Assembly: GCA_019245115.1 (NCBI GenBank) | Contig: JAFARZ010000273.1 | Location: 1 to 33,265 of the forward strand | Origin: Streptosporangiaceae bacterium | GTDB lineage: Bacteria; Actinomycetota; Actinomycetes; Streptosporangiales; Streptosporangiaceae | DNA length: 33,265 nucleotides | Direction of reading: 5' to 3' | Shown here: piece after piece, positions 1 through 6,918 of the stretch | Numbering within the stretch: position 1 is the first letter of the stretch | Layout: each line of letters opens with the position of its first letter | Made by a program: the position numbers and the translations under genes | Notes under the pieces: generated by a model | The model's database searches: none | What the model was told of the DNA's origin: nothing | Seen by the model: the letters and a program-made list of their open reading frames with translations, nothing else

Positions 1-167
1 GAGTGGGCAACATGCCGGTGGTGCCATCGGTGCCGCTCAAACCGATCAGTAGCGCTATTAGAGCGTGCCCGATGGTGCCATCGGTGCCGCTGGCCAGGGA
101 GCAGCACCTGGCTGGCTGTCACTTTAAGGGAGCCACACCCATGTGACTTTCAAGGGGTTGGTCGGCT
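1..167 (+). repeat. Dispersed structured repeat, copy 1 (truncated by window edge)
   Basis: These 167 bases match the reverse complement of 24371-24532 at roughly 90% by eye, with a few indels. The element holds two hairpins built on a GATGG-NN-CCATC core (around 18-38 and 66-90), each flanked by AGCGG/CCGCT-type arms. No open frame is conserved between the copies, so it looks like a non-coding, MITE-like or REP-like element. Its left end lies outside the window. Confidence 0.8.
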
Positions 168-270
168 CATCCCCCGCGATGCCCGCACCCGGGAAACGCG
201 CCGATCTGCTCGGTCAGACATCTGGAGTGTTAGCGAGATGGACGCTTCAGGGCCAGGGATCCCCCAGCGA

Positions 271-290
271 CATGAATGGCGCCATCCATG
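271..290. repeat. 20-bp near-palindrome with ATGGCGCCAT core
   Basis: The arms CATG-ATGGC and GCCAT-CATG pair except for one A/C mismatch. The core resembles the hairpin cores of the repeat at 1-167. It lies about 190 bases upstream of the aromatic operon. It may be an operator or part of the repeat family; the sequence does not decide. Confidence 0.5.
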
Positions 291-322
291 TTGGTGGACG
301 CCCGTAATGTCCGGCCGAGCGA

Positions 323-342
323 CATCGATGGCGCCATCGATG
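323..342. promoter_or_regulatory. Perfect 20-bp palindrome, possible operator upstream of the aromatic operon
   Basis: CATCGATGGCGCCATCGATG is its own exact reverse complement. It is flanked by a further CGACA (320-324) and TGTCG (344-348) inverted pair that is slightly offset. It lies about 135 bases upstream of the first gene of the ring-cleavage operon, where a regulator such as TetR, GntR or IclR could bind. No regulator gene is visible nearby, so the operator role is inference. The shared core with 271-290 and the 1-167 repeat is an alternative explanation. Confidence 0.45.
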
Positions 343-370
343 CTGTCGAGTGGACGGGGGCGGGAGCTGG

Positions 371-440
371 ACGGACGGGTGTGGGGGATGGAGGACGGGC
401 GGGTGTGGGGATGGAGGACGGGCGGGTGTGGGGGATGGAT
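371..440 (+). repeat. Three G-rich tandem units of 23-24 bases in the operon leader
   Basis: Units start near 371, 395 and 418. Each has the pattern ACGGrCGGGTGTGGGGGATGGA. The tract is strongly G-rich on the plus strand and ends about 35 bases before the first start codon. Open frames across it are low-complexity and look spurious. Confidence 0.65.
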
Positions 441-476
441 GGGGAGGGGGGAAAAGTACCCGATGGAGTGATCGCG

Positions 477-770
477 GTGGGGGCGGGGGGCGATTACTCT
501 CATTGGGTGTACTTCCTGCACAAATTGCTCTGGGAGCTGCGGCGCGATCCGGCGCTGGCAGCGCGCTTCCGCGTCGACCCGGATGGGGTGCTGGACGGGT
601 ACGACCTCGACCCGGTCGAGCGCGCGGCGATCGCGGCCCGGGACTTCCGGACGCTGTATGACCGAGGCGCAAACCCGTACCTGCTGTACTTCTGCGCGCT
701 GCAGATCGGGGTGAGCCGGGCGGACTACTACGAGCAGCTGCGCGCGGACCGGACGGGAGCTGGTGCCTGA
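477..770 (+). CDS. LigA-like small subunit of class III extradiol dioxygenase
   Basis: A 97-residue protein starting GTG at 477. I chose this start because GGAG at 465-468 sits 8 bases upstream; GTG at 468 in the same frame is possible. The frame stays open further upstream, but that part is translated G-rich tandem repeat and is unlikely to be coding. The segment running from the first WELRRDP-type helix to DFRTLYDRGANPYLLYF resembles the all-helical LigA (alpha) fold, in which the small subunit caps the active site of LigB. The following ligB-like gene begins inside the stop codon (TGATG), so the two are translationally coupled and probably form one enzyme. Family assignment rests on the pattern and the neighbour; the substrate is unknown. 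Confidence 0.75.
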   Translation: MGAGGDYSHWVYFLHKLLWELRRDPALAARFRVDPDGVLDGYDLDPVERAAIAARDFRTLYDRGANPYLLYFCALQIGVSRADYYEQLRADRTGAGA

Positions 771-1612
771 TGGCGGAACTGAGCGGCGTGTTCGCCACCG
801 CGCATTCGCCGGGGCTGACCGGGTTCCCGGAGCGGGCCGATCCAGCCAAGCGTGACGCGGTGATGGCCGGGTTCGGCGCGGCGGCGAAGCGGATCGCGGA
901 CATCGGCCCGGACGCGATCGTGGCCGTCTCGGTGGAGCACTTCACGAACTTCTTCCTGGCGAACCTGCCGGCGTTCGCCGTGGTCACTTCGGACCGGCAC
1001 CTCGGGCCGGTGACCGCGGAGATGGGCGAGTTCCTGCAGATTCCGCAGCGCCGCTACCTTGGGGCGCCGGAACTGGCGAATCACATCTACCGGTACGCGC
1101 TGGCCCACGAGTTCGATCCGGCGCTCGCCGACGGCGGGTTCGACTTCGACGAGAACTTCTGCGTGCCGACGAGGCTGCTGGGCACCGAGAACATCCCGGT
1201 GGTACCCATCGTGGTCAACGGGGTGAACCCGCCATATCCGACGCCGAAGCGGTGTTACGACTTCGGCCGGATGCTGCGCGGCGCCATCGAGACCGCCGGC
1301 GGCGCGCGCAACGTGGTGGTGCTGGCCACGGGCGGGCTCTCGCACTGGGTGGGCATGCCGCAGGCCGGGACGATAAATGAGGATTTCGACCGAGATTTCC
1401 TAATTCGGTTGGAAGCGGGAGACGCCAAGCGGCTGACCGACTACGATGACGCCGTGCTTGACGCGGCTGGAAACGGTGCACACGAGATCAGGACCTGGCT
1501 GGTCGCGGCCGGTGCGGCAGACGTGCCGTTCGAGATCCTGGCCTACGAACCGATCCCCGAATGGCTGACCGGGACCGCGGTGGCCGCTGCCCGGATGGGA
1601 GCACACACATGA
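770..1612 (+). CDS. LigB-like class III extradiol ring-cleavage dioxygenase, catalytic subunit
   Basis: A 280-residue protein expected to open a catechol-type ring by meta cleavage using Fe(II) and O2. The ligand pattern of LigB is intact: H12 (TAHSPG), H57 (SVEHFTNFF), E239 (NGAHEIRTW) and the catalytic base H192 (GGLSHWVG). These positions lie close to the H12, H61, H195 and E242 known for LigB. Length is normal for the beta subunit or for MhpB-like enzymes. It overlaps the LigA-like gene by one base and the downstream aldolase by four (ATGA). Its place with a Rieske dioxygenase and cis-diol dehydrogenase suggests it cleaves the diol they produce. Protocatechuate, gallate or a bicyclic diol are all possible; the sequence does not fix the substrate. 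Confidence 0.88.
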   Translation: MAELSGVFATAHSPGLTGFPERADPAKRDAVMAGFGAAAKRIADIGPDAIVAVSVEHFTNFFLANLPAFAVVTSDRHLGPVTAEMGEFLQIPQRRYLGAPELANHIYRYALAHEFDPALADGGFDFDENFCVPTRLLGTENIPVVPIVVNGVNPPYPTPKRCYDFGRMLRGAIETAGGARNVVVLATGGLSHWVGMPQAGTINEDFDRDFLIRLEAGDAKRLTDYDDAVLDAAGNGAHEIRTWLVAAGAADVPFEILAYEPIPEWLTGTAVAAARMGAHT

Positions 1613-2637
1613 CGACACCAGTGATTACCGCGCGCGACATGCGGGGCGTGATGGCCTATCCGCCGACCCCGGCGCTTCCGGGAGCCGAGCGTGCCGACGC
1701 CCGGAACACGGTGGACCTCGCCGAGACCGAGCGGATGATCCGCAACCTGATCAACGACGGCGTCGATGCGATCGCGCTCAACGGAACGCTGGGCGAATGC
1801 GCGTCCCTCATGCTCGACGAATGGAAGGCGTTCGCCGCCTGCGTCGCTGACACGATCCGTGACGTCAGTCCCGGATTCCCGGTATTCATCGGGTCGACCA
1901 CGCTCAACACCAGGGACACCATCGAGCGGATGCGTTTCCTGTCCGATATCGGCATCCCGGGCACACTGCTCGGCCGCCCGATGTGGGGCGAGATGGTCAC
2001 CGACGTGATGATCCGGTTCTACCGCGAGGTGGCGGAGAACGCGCCGGACGTCGCCATCTGCGTATACGACAACACCGCGGCCTTCCGCGGCATCATCCCC
2101 CGGCCGGTGTACCGGGCGATGACCGAGATCCCGCAGATCGTCGCGGTCAAGTACGCGGGCGGCGCCTCGGTGGGCTTCCGGTTCCACAATGACCTCGCCG
2201 TCGTCGGCACGGCGTTCCCCCTGATGCTTATCGAGACCGACTGGTATCCGGCCTGGCAGATGTACGGCGAACAGTACGCGCCGATGACCTGGTCCTCCAC
2301 CACCGCGTGCGGCCCGGCCCCGGTGCTGGCACTGCGGGACGCGCTGCGCGAGGGCCGGGACGAAGACGCGAGGTGGCTGTCGGAGCGGCTGCGCTGGGCG
2401 CATGAGCCGTTCCTTGTCGGCCAGGACTTCAACGAGTTCTCCAAGTACAACGTGCCGTTGGAGAAGATCCGGGTGAACGCGGCCGGCTACATCAACGTCG
2501 GCAAATGCCGCCCGCCCTATTCGGAAGACCTCGTACCGCAAAAGCACGTAGACGGCACGCTCGCGCACATCGACCGCTACAAGCAGGTGCTCAAGGAAGT
2601 ATCCGAGCACCTGTCTGATAAGCACAGCGGAAGGTAA
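1609..2637 (+). CDS. Class I pyruvate aldolase, probable hydratase-aldolase (NahE/PhdG-like) of the DHDPS superfamily
   Basis: A 342-residue TIM-barrel protein of the dihydrodipicolinate synthase/N-acetylneuraminate lyase superfamily. Visible are the GTLGE phosphate/carboxylate-binding loop (59-63), the active-site tyrosine Y153 (CVYDNTAAF) and the Schiff-base lysine K181 (VAVKYAGG). At 342 residues it is longer than true DapA (about 290-300) and near the length of trans-o-hydroxybenzylidenepyruvate and carboxybenzalpyruvate hydratase-aldolases. Those enzymes split the rearranged ring-fission product of bicyclic or polycyclic arenes into an aromatic aldehyde and pyruvate. The start ATG overlaps the upstream stop by ATGA, which fixes it. 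The setting between extradiol and Rieske dioxygenases favours hydratase-aldolase over lysine biosynthesis. The exact substrate is inferred. Confidence 0.82.
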   Translation: MTTPVITARDMRGVMAYPPTPALPGAERADARNTVDLAETERMIRNLINDGVDAIALNGTLGECASLMLDEWKAFAACVADTIRDVSPGFPVFIGSTTLNTRDTIERMRFLSDIGIPGTLLGRPMWGEMVTDVMIRFYREVAENAPDVAICVYDNTAAFRGIIPRPVYRAMTEIPQIVAVKYAGGASVGFRFHNDLAVVGTAFPLMLIETDWYPAWQMYGEQYAPMTWSSTTACGPAPVLALRDALREGRDEDARWLSERLRWAHEPFLVGQDFNEFSKYNVPLEKIRVNAAGYINVGKCRPPYSEDLVPQKHVDGTLAHIDRYKQVLKEVSEHLSDKHSGR

Positions 2638-2643
2638 CCCCCA

Positions 2644-3933
2644 GTGAAGCTACTCGAGACGATGGGGGACGCGATCAAGAACGGCCGCGTCCCCAGCCGC
2701 ATCTTCAACGACCCGGAGATCTGGGAACTCGAGAAGACCAAGCTGTTCGGCAAGGTGTGGTCGTTCCTCGGACACGAGTCGGAGATCCCTCAGCCCGGGG
2801 ATTACGTCACCCGCTACATCGCCGACAACAACATCATCCTGGCCCGGGACGAGCACGGCGGGATCAAGGCGAATCTCAACATGTGCCGGCACCGCGGCAA
2901 CCAGATCTGCAAGGCGGAGATGGGCAACAGCTCGCATTTCCGCTGCTCCTACCACGGCTGGGTGTACAAGAACTCCGGCGAGCTGGTCGGCGTGCCGTTC
3001 CTCAAAGAGGGCTACGACGGGCTGCTCGATAGGGGCAACTTCGGCCTGGTCAGCATCCGGGTCGACAGCTACGAAGGGCTGATCTTCGGCACGCTCGACA
3101 AGAACGCGCCGACGCTGGAGGAGTACCTCGGCGGGTTCCAGTTCTACCTGGACATCTACCTCAAGCCGGGCCCGAACGGCGTGGAGGTCTACGGCCCGCC
3201 GGATCGCTGGGCGGCCGAGACCGACTGGAAGATCTGCGCGGAGAACTTCTCCGGAGACGGCTATCACACCCCGGTGGCGCACCAGTTCGGCTTCGCGCTC
3301 GGCTACTTCCCCTCCTCGGGCACCACGCACAACCTGGGGTGGGCGGTGCACATCCCGGACAAGGGCCACGCCATCGGGCTCGGGCACACCCCGGGCCTGC
3401 CGCCGTTCGTCGGCTACCCCGACGCGCTGGTCCAGCACATGAAGCACACGCTGTCCGAGGGGCAGCAGGAACTGTTCGCCAAGACCAGGACCGCGGTCGG
3501 CACCGTGTTCCCGAACCTGTCGTTCCTCATCCAGCCGTTCAGCCCGATCCCTGAAGAGAAGGCCAGCACGGTACGGTTCTGCACGATGCGCCTGTGGCAC
3601 CCGACCGGCGCCGGCAAGATGGAGATGTACTCGTGGTGCCTGGTGCCGCGCGACGCCGAACCCGAGTACAAGGAGCGGGCCTACGAGGCGTACACGCTGG
3701 CCTTCGGCCAGGCCGGGACGTTCGAGCAGGACGACTTCGAGAACTGGACGAACCTCACCCGACAGGTCGGCACCAGCCTCGGCCGCACTCTGGAGTTCCC
3801 GTACCAGATGGGCATGGACCTCACGCCGGTGACCGACTTCCCCGGCCCGGGGGTCGCGGTGGACCGGTACGTCACCGAGAACAACTTCCGCAACCAGTGG
3901 GCCACCTGGCTGAGCTACGTGGGGGCTGAATAG
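2644..3933 (+). CDS. Rieske ring-hydroxylating dioxygenase, alpha subunit
   Basis: A 429-residue catalytic subunit that would cis-dihydroxylate an arene. The N-terminal Rieske 2Fe-2S motif is complete: C81-R-H83 and C101-S-Y-H104. The mononuclear iron site follows in NFSGDGYHTPVAH, with bridging D205 and ligands H208 and H213; the third ligand is D363 or D364 in FEQDDFENW. H208/H213 and the FEQDD region match naphthalene dioxygenase positions. The start is GTG at 2644 with GGAAGG about 9 bases upstream, 6 bases after the aldolase stop. The beta subunit gene overlaps its stop by one base. Such enzymes need electrons from a ferredoxin and reductase, and neither is encoded in the window. Confidence 0.93.
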   Translation: MKLLETMGDAIKNGRVPSRIFNDPEIWELEKTKLFGKVWSFLGHESEIPQPGDYVTRYIADNNIILARDEHGGIKANLNMCRHRGNQICKAEMGNSSHFRCSYHGWVYKNSGELVGVPFLKEGYDGLLDRGNFGLVSIRVDSYEGLIFGTLDKNAPTLEEYLGGFQFYLDIYLKPGPNGVEVYGPPDRWAAETDWKICAENFSGDGYHTPVAHQFGFALGYFPSSGTTHNLGWAVHIPDKGHAIGLGHTPGLPPFVGYPDALVQHMKHTLSEGQQELFAKTRTAVGTVFPNLSFLIQPFSPIPEEKASTVRFCTMRLWHPTGAGKMEMYSWCLVPRDAEPEYKERAYEAYTLAFGQAGTFEQDDFENWTNLTRQVGTSLGRTLEFPYQMGMDLTPVTDFPGPGVAVDRYVTENNFRNQWATWLSYVGAE

Positions 3934-4442
3934 TGTCCACCCTGACCATCGGCGTAGAGCTGGCCATCCAGCGGTTCCTGGCCGAGGAGTGCCTGGCGCT
4001 GGACGAGCGGCGCTACCGGGACTGGCTCGCGATGTTCGCCGAAGACGGCCGCTACGAGGTGCCGGTCCGGGTGACCCGGGAGAAGGACGCGGAGTGGGAC
4101 CTGTCGCCCAGGTCCAAGATCTTCGACGACACGAAGAAGACGCTGGAGATCAGGGTACGCAGGCTGGAGACCGACTTCGCCTGGGCCGAGCAGCCGCCGT
4201 CGCGGACCCGGCACCACCTGTCCAATATCCTCGCCGACCCCGCCGGGGAAAGCGGCACATATGTGGTGCGCGCGAACTGCCTTATCTACCGCAGCCGCGG
4301 CGACCAGCCGACCTACGACCTGGTCTCCGCGCAGCGCCGGGACCTGATCCGCGAGGACGGCGACGGCTTCCTGTTCGTGCACCGCTGGGCCGCCATCGAC
4401 CAGTCCACCGTCGGCTCGCGCAATCTGTCCTTCTTCATATGA
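3933..4442 (+). CDS. Rieske ring-hydroxylating dioxygenase, beta subunit
   Basis: A 169-residue protein with the NTF2-like beta-subunit pattern: an early LALDERRYRDWLAMFAEDG segment, a central TRHHLSNI strand, and the C-terminal SQ-RDLIRE and NLSFFI end typical of NdoB/BphA2-type subunits. It has no cofactor and would hold an alpha3beta3 hexamer together. The GTG start shares one base with the alpha-subunit stop, so translation is coupled. Its stop overlaps the next small gene by ATGA. Beta subunits diverge widely and give little information on substrate. Confidence 0.92.
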   Translation: MSTLTIGVELAIQRFLAEECLALDERRYRDWLAMFAEDGRYEVPVRVTREKDAEWDLSPRSKIFDDTKKTLEIRVRRLETDFAWAEQPPSRTRHHLSNILADPAGESGTYVVRANCLIYRSRGDQPTYDLVSAQRRDLIREDGDGFLFVHRWAAIDQSTVGSRNLSFFI

Positions 4443-4639
4443 GCGCCGAAGACGAGCCGATCATCATCGCTAATGAGTTCGTGGATGTGGAGGTGCGGCG
4501 GGTGCGCACCCGGAACGGGGTGCGGCTGGAGATCCACTCGCCCCGGCGCGGCACCACGATACGGCTGGACGCCATGGTCCTGGACGCGCTCACCTGGCAG
4601 CAGCCGGAGGTCTTCTCGGAGATGCTGCGATCCGAGTGA
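4439..4639 (+). CDS. 66-residue conserved small protein of Rieske dioxygenase operons
   Basis: The ATG overlaps the beta-subunit stop (ATGA) and the stop overlaps the next GTG, so the gene is locked into the operon on both sides. The product is acidic at the N-terminus (SAEDEPIIIANEFVDVEV) and continues with R-rich strands ending in LTWQQPEVFSEML. From memory, proteins of this size and pattern accompany Rieske dioxygenase genes in actinomycetes and are sometimes labelled dihydrodiol dehydrogenase, which cannot be right because no nucleotide-binding fold fits in 66 residues. There are no cysteines, so it is not a ferredoxin. A chaperone or regulatory role is possible but unsupported. Confidence 0.7.
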   Translation: MSAEDEPIIIANEFVDVEVRRVRTRNGVRLEIHSPRRGTTIRLDAMVLDALTWQQPEVFSEMLRSE

Positions 4640-5361
4640 GGTGCGCACTCGTCACCGGTGGCGCCTCCGGCATCGGGCGGGCGGTGGCGCTGGCGTACCT
4701 CGCCGAAGGCGTTCGGGTGACGATCCTCGACCGGTCCGCGCCGGAAGGCCTGCCCGCGGAGATCGAGGTGGTGACCGGGGACGTCACCGACCCTGGCGCG
4801 ACGGCCGAAGCAGTGTCCCGCGCGGTCAGTCCGGAAGGCGGGCTGGACCTGCTGACCGCGTGCGCGGGCGTGTTCGACTACTACGCCCGGGTGACCGAGC
4901 TTGGCTCAGAGGAGCTGCGACAGTCGTTCGCTGAAATCTTTGGAATTAACGTCTATGGCACGCTCCTAGCCGTCAACCAGGCCGCGCCGGCGCTGCGGCG
5001 GGCTCGTGGCGCGGTGACGCTGACGCTGTCGACGGCGGCGTTCCAGCCGGGCGGTGGCGGGGCGCTGTACGCGGGCTCCAAGGCGGCGCTGCGCGGGCTG
5101 GTCACCCACCTGGCCACGGAGCTGGCGCCGCGGGTGCGGGTCAACGGAGTGGCGCCCGGCGGCACCGGCGGGACGCGACTGGGCGGGCTCGCCGCGCTGG
5201 GTCAGGAACAGACCGCCGACCGGGTGCCGGACCGCGACGAGCGGATCCGGGGCGGCAACCCGCTCGGCGTGCTGCCCCTGCCGGAGGACCACGCCGCCGC
5301 GTACCTCTATCTGGCCAAGGCCCGGGTGGCCACCGGAACCGTGATCGTCTCCGGCGGATGA
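4636..5361 (+). CDS. cis-Dihydrodiol dehydrogenase, SDR family (BphB-like)
   Basis: A 241-residue classical short-chain dehydrogenase expected to oxidise the cis-dihydrodiol to a catechol with NAD+. Visible are TGGASGIG (7-14), the CAGVFDYY segment typical of BphB-type enzymes (N replaced by C before AG), and the catalytic set N105, S132, Y145 and K149 (YAGSK). The FQPGGGGALY stretch before the tyrosine also matches BphB. It starts GTG at 4636, overlapping the small-protein stop by four bases. The C-terminus stops at VIVSGG, shorter than the VDGGLGVRG-type end of many homologues. It completes the step between the Rieske dioxygenase and the LigAB-like ring-cleavage enzyme. Confidence 0.88.
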   Translation: MRCALVTGGASGIGRAVALAYLAEGVRVTILDRSAPEGLPAEIEVVTGDVTDPGATAEAVSRAVSPEGGLDLLTACAGVFDYYARVTELGSEELRQSFAEIFGINVYGTLLAVNQAAPALRRARGAVTLTLSTAAFQPGGGGALYAGSKAALRGLVTHLATELAPRVRVNGVAPGGTGGTRLGGLAALGQEQTADRVPDRDERIRGGNPLGVLPLPEDHAAAYLYLAKARVATGTVIVSGG

Positions 5362-5574
5362 TCACGCTTAGCTACTTATCTCGGGCGCTTTTGTCCTATT
5401 ATTTCACTACATAAGAGCTTATTGCGGTGGCGCGTGTGGCGTCCGCGGGTTAGTTATCCAGGGGTTTCGTCCCCGGTCATGCGGCGTGGGGCCTAATAGC
5501 CCGATAGGCTCATCTGCTCCCAAAAGACCCGATCGCTCCCCCCGTCGGGATTACGCTGCGTGACATGCGTAAAT
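5362..5574. other. Intergenic stretch between the diol dehydrogenase and the binding-protein locus
   Basis: About 210 bases, less GC-rich than its surroundings around 5375-5425, with no convincing gene. It could hold the promoter of the downstream lipoprotein gene; I see no clear -35/-10 pair. A short CCCGA/TCGGG hairpin (about 5528-5549) is weak and has no T-run. Confidence 0.4.
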
Positions 5575-5727
5575 TTTTCCCGGGGGGTAGTGTTTTCCCG
5601 GGGGGTACAAACCAACCCCCCGGATCCCCCTCCCGCGACGCGTCCCGCCGTAGTGTCACCCGGCCGGGAGGACCCTTCGGGCCCTCCGCGGCCAGGCGAC
5701 CGCGAAGCTCGCTGGCGCTCGCCGCGG
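5575..5727 (+). repeat. Composite dispersed repeat, copy A
   Basis: This matches 20317-20501 in the same orientation. Modules in order: a partial TTTTCCCGGGGGGTA unit, a hairpin with CCGGGGGG and CCCCCCGG arms around a 10-base A-rich loop, a CCTCCCGCGACGC stretch, a second hairpin (GGAGGACCC-TTC-GGGCCCTCC) and the tail GCGACCGCGAAGCTCGCTGG. In copy B the second hairpin has different bases but is still paired, which suggests the structure is kept. Copy A lies just upstream of a lipoprotein signal sequence whose DNA resembles the repeat tail. Confidence 0.8.
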
Positions 5728-5744
5728 GCCACCGCAGTCGGGGG

Positions 5745-6725
5745 GTGACCGCGAAGCTCGCTGTGCTCGCCGCGGTGCTGGTCGCGGCGGCGGGTTGTGC
5801 CAGTGCCAATGGGTCGACCACCGCGGCCGCCGGGACGGTGGAGAAGCCGGACCTCACGGTCGCGGTGGTGCCCGCTGTCGACTCGGCCGGATTCTTCGTC
5901 GCGTTGTACCAGGGGCTGTTCAAGGCACAGGGACTGAACGTGAAGTTCGTGCCCGCGGTCAGCAGCGAGACGGCCATCTCCGATCAGGTCAAGGGCACGG
6001 TTGACATCTCCGGCGGCAACTACGTCTCCTACATCCAGGCCCAGCAAGGCCATGCGGCCGACCTGGAGATCTTCGCCGAGGGCTCGGTAATGCTCCCCGG
6101 CGCGCAGGGGCTGTACACGATGCCGCACTCGAAGATCACGACCTTGCAGGATCTGATCGGGAAGACCGTCGGCATCAACGCGCCGGACAACATCTTGTAC
6201 CTGCTGGTCGCCTCGGTGCTCGCCGACCACGGAATCCCGGTGAGCAAGGTGCACTTCAAGTCCAACATCCCGCTGCCGATGATGGCCGCCGCGCTCAAGT
6301 CGGGCGAGATCAACGCGGCGGTGCTGCCCGAACCGTTCGCCAGCCAGGCGGAGCAGGCCGACGGCGTCGCCGCGCTGGCCGACCTGGACCAGGGCGCGAC
6401 CAGCAACTTCCCGGTCCAGGGCTACGTGGTGACCCGGCAGTGGGCGGCCGAGAACCCGCGCACGCTGGCCGCCTTCAACCGCGCGCTCCAGCAGGGTCAG
6501 GAGATCGCGGACACCAACCGGCACGCGGTCGAGACGGCGATGGAGGACCTGCCGACCACGCCGATGCCGCTCGCGGTCTCGGCGCCGACGGCGGCGATCA
6601 TGGCGGTCGACAACTATCCGATCGGCACGGTCGACCCGATACGGCTCCAGCGCGTCGCCGACGTCATGAACCAGTTCATCCAGTTCCCGTCGTTCAACGT
6701 CAAGTCGATGATCGCCGGCCCCTGA
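5745..6725 (+). CDS. NMT1/SsuA-type ABC transporter substrate-binding lipoprotein
   Basis: Starting at GTG 5745 gives a 326-residue protein with an ideal lipoprotein signal: basic MTAK, hydrophobic LAVLAAVLV, then lipobox AAAGC with lipidated C18. The frame is open back to ATG 5565, but that 60-residue extension is translated repeat and would bury the signal peptide. The mature part (KPDLTVAVVPAVDSAGFF, GLFKAQGLNVKFV, LPEPFASQAEQ) fits the NMT1/THI5 family that binds nitrate, taurine, sulfonates, pyrimidine precursors or aromatic acids. It may deliver the substrate of the aromatic operon, but no permease or ATPase gene is present. The ligand is unknown. Confidence 0.82.
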   Translation: MTAKLAVLAAVLVAAAGCASANGSTTAAAGTVEKPDLTVAVVPAVDSAGFFVALYQGLFKAQGLNVKFVPAVSSETAISDQVKGTVDISGGNYVSYIQAQQGHAADLEIFAEGSVMLPGAQGLYTMPHSKITTLQDLIGKTVGINAPDNILYLLVASVLADHGIPVSKVHFKSNIPLPMMAAALKSGEINAAVLPEPFASQAEQADGVAALADLDQGATSNFPVQGYVVTRQWAAENPRTLAAFNRALQQGQEIADTNRHAVETAMEDLPTTPMPLAVSAPTAAIMAVDNYPIGTVDPIRLQRVADVMNQFIQFPSFNVKSMIAGP

Positions 6726-6737
6726 CCGGGAGCCGGG

Positions 6738-6792
6738 CCATGATCATGGGTCGTTTGCGGTAAATATTCCCGCAAACGACCCATGATCATGG
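6738..6792. terminator. Long perfect hairpin, possible bidirectional terminator
   Basis: The arms 6738-6760 and 6770-6792 are exact reverse complements (23 bp) around a 9-base A/T-rich loop. Each arm contains the sub-palindrome CATGATCATG. It lies between the converging binding-protein gene and tRNA-Leu. There is no T-run, so a terminator role rests on position and stem strength; it may instead be a mobile palindromic unit. Confidence 0.5.
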
Positions 6793-6804
6793 AACTCGCT
6801 GCTG

Positions 6805-6887
6805 TGCGGGCGGGGGGATTTGAACCCCCACGGTGTCGCCACCAACAGGACCTAAACCTGCCGCGTATGCCATTTCGCCACGCCCGC
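6805..6887 (-). tRNA. tRNA-Leu (anticodon UAG)
   Basis: Read on the minus strand, the acceptor stem GCGGGCG pairs with CGCCCGC (6806-6812). The anticodon arm is CAGG-TTTAGGT-CCTG, giving anticodon UAG for CUA codons. A long class II variable arm and the T-arm GGGGGTTCAAATCCCCC are present. Length is 83 bases and CCA is not encoded. It lies about 30 bases downstream of bcp. Confidence 0.93.
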
Positions 6888-6918
6888 CGACACTGGAAGG
6901 TTACCGGGTCCTGACCGG

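Noticed and set aside
276..476. Extended N-terminus of the LigA-like protein
   Set aside because: The extension is Gly-rich product of the G-rich tandem repeats and palindromes; a good ribosome site lies before GTG 477.
1609..2637. Lysine-pathway dihydrodipicolinate synthase (dapA)
   Set aside because: Longer than DapA, GTLGE in place of GTTGE, and embedded in an aromatic degradation operon; hydratase-aldolase fits better.
5565..5744. Open frame from ATG 5565 that would add 60 residues to the substrate-binding lipoprotein
   Set aside because: It is translated repeat DNA (copy A) and would place the lipoprotein signal far from the N-terminus. GTG 5745 gives a textbook signal peptide.
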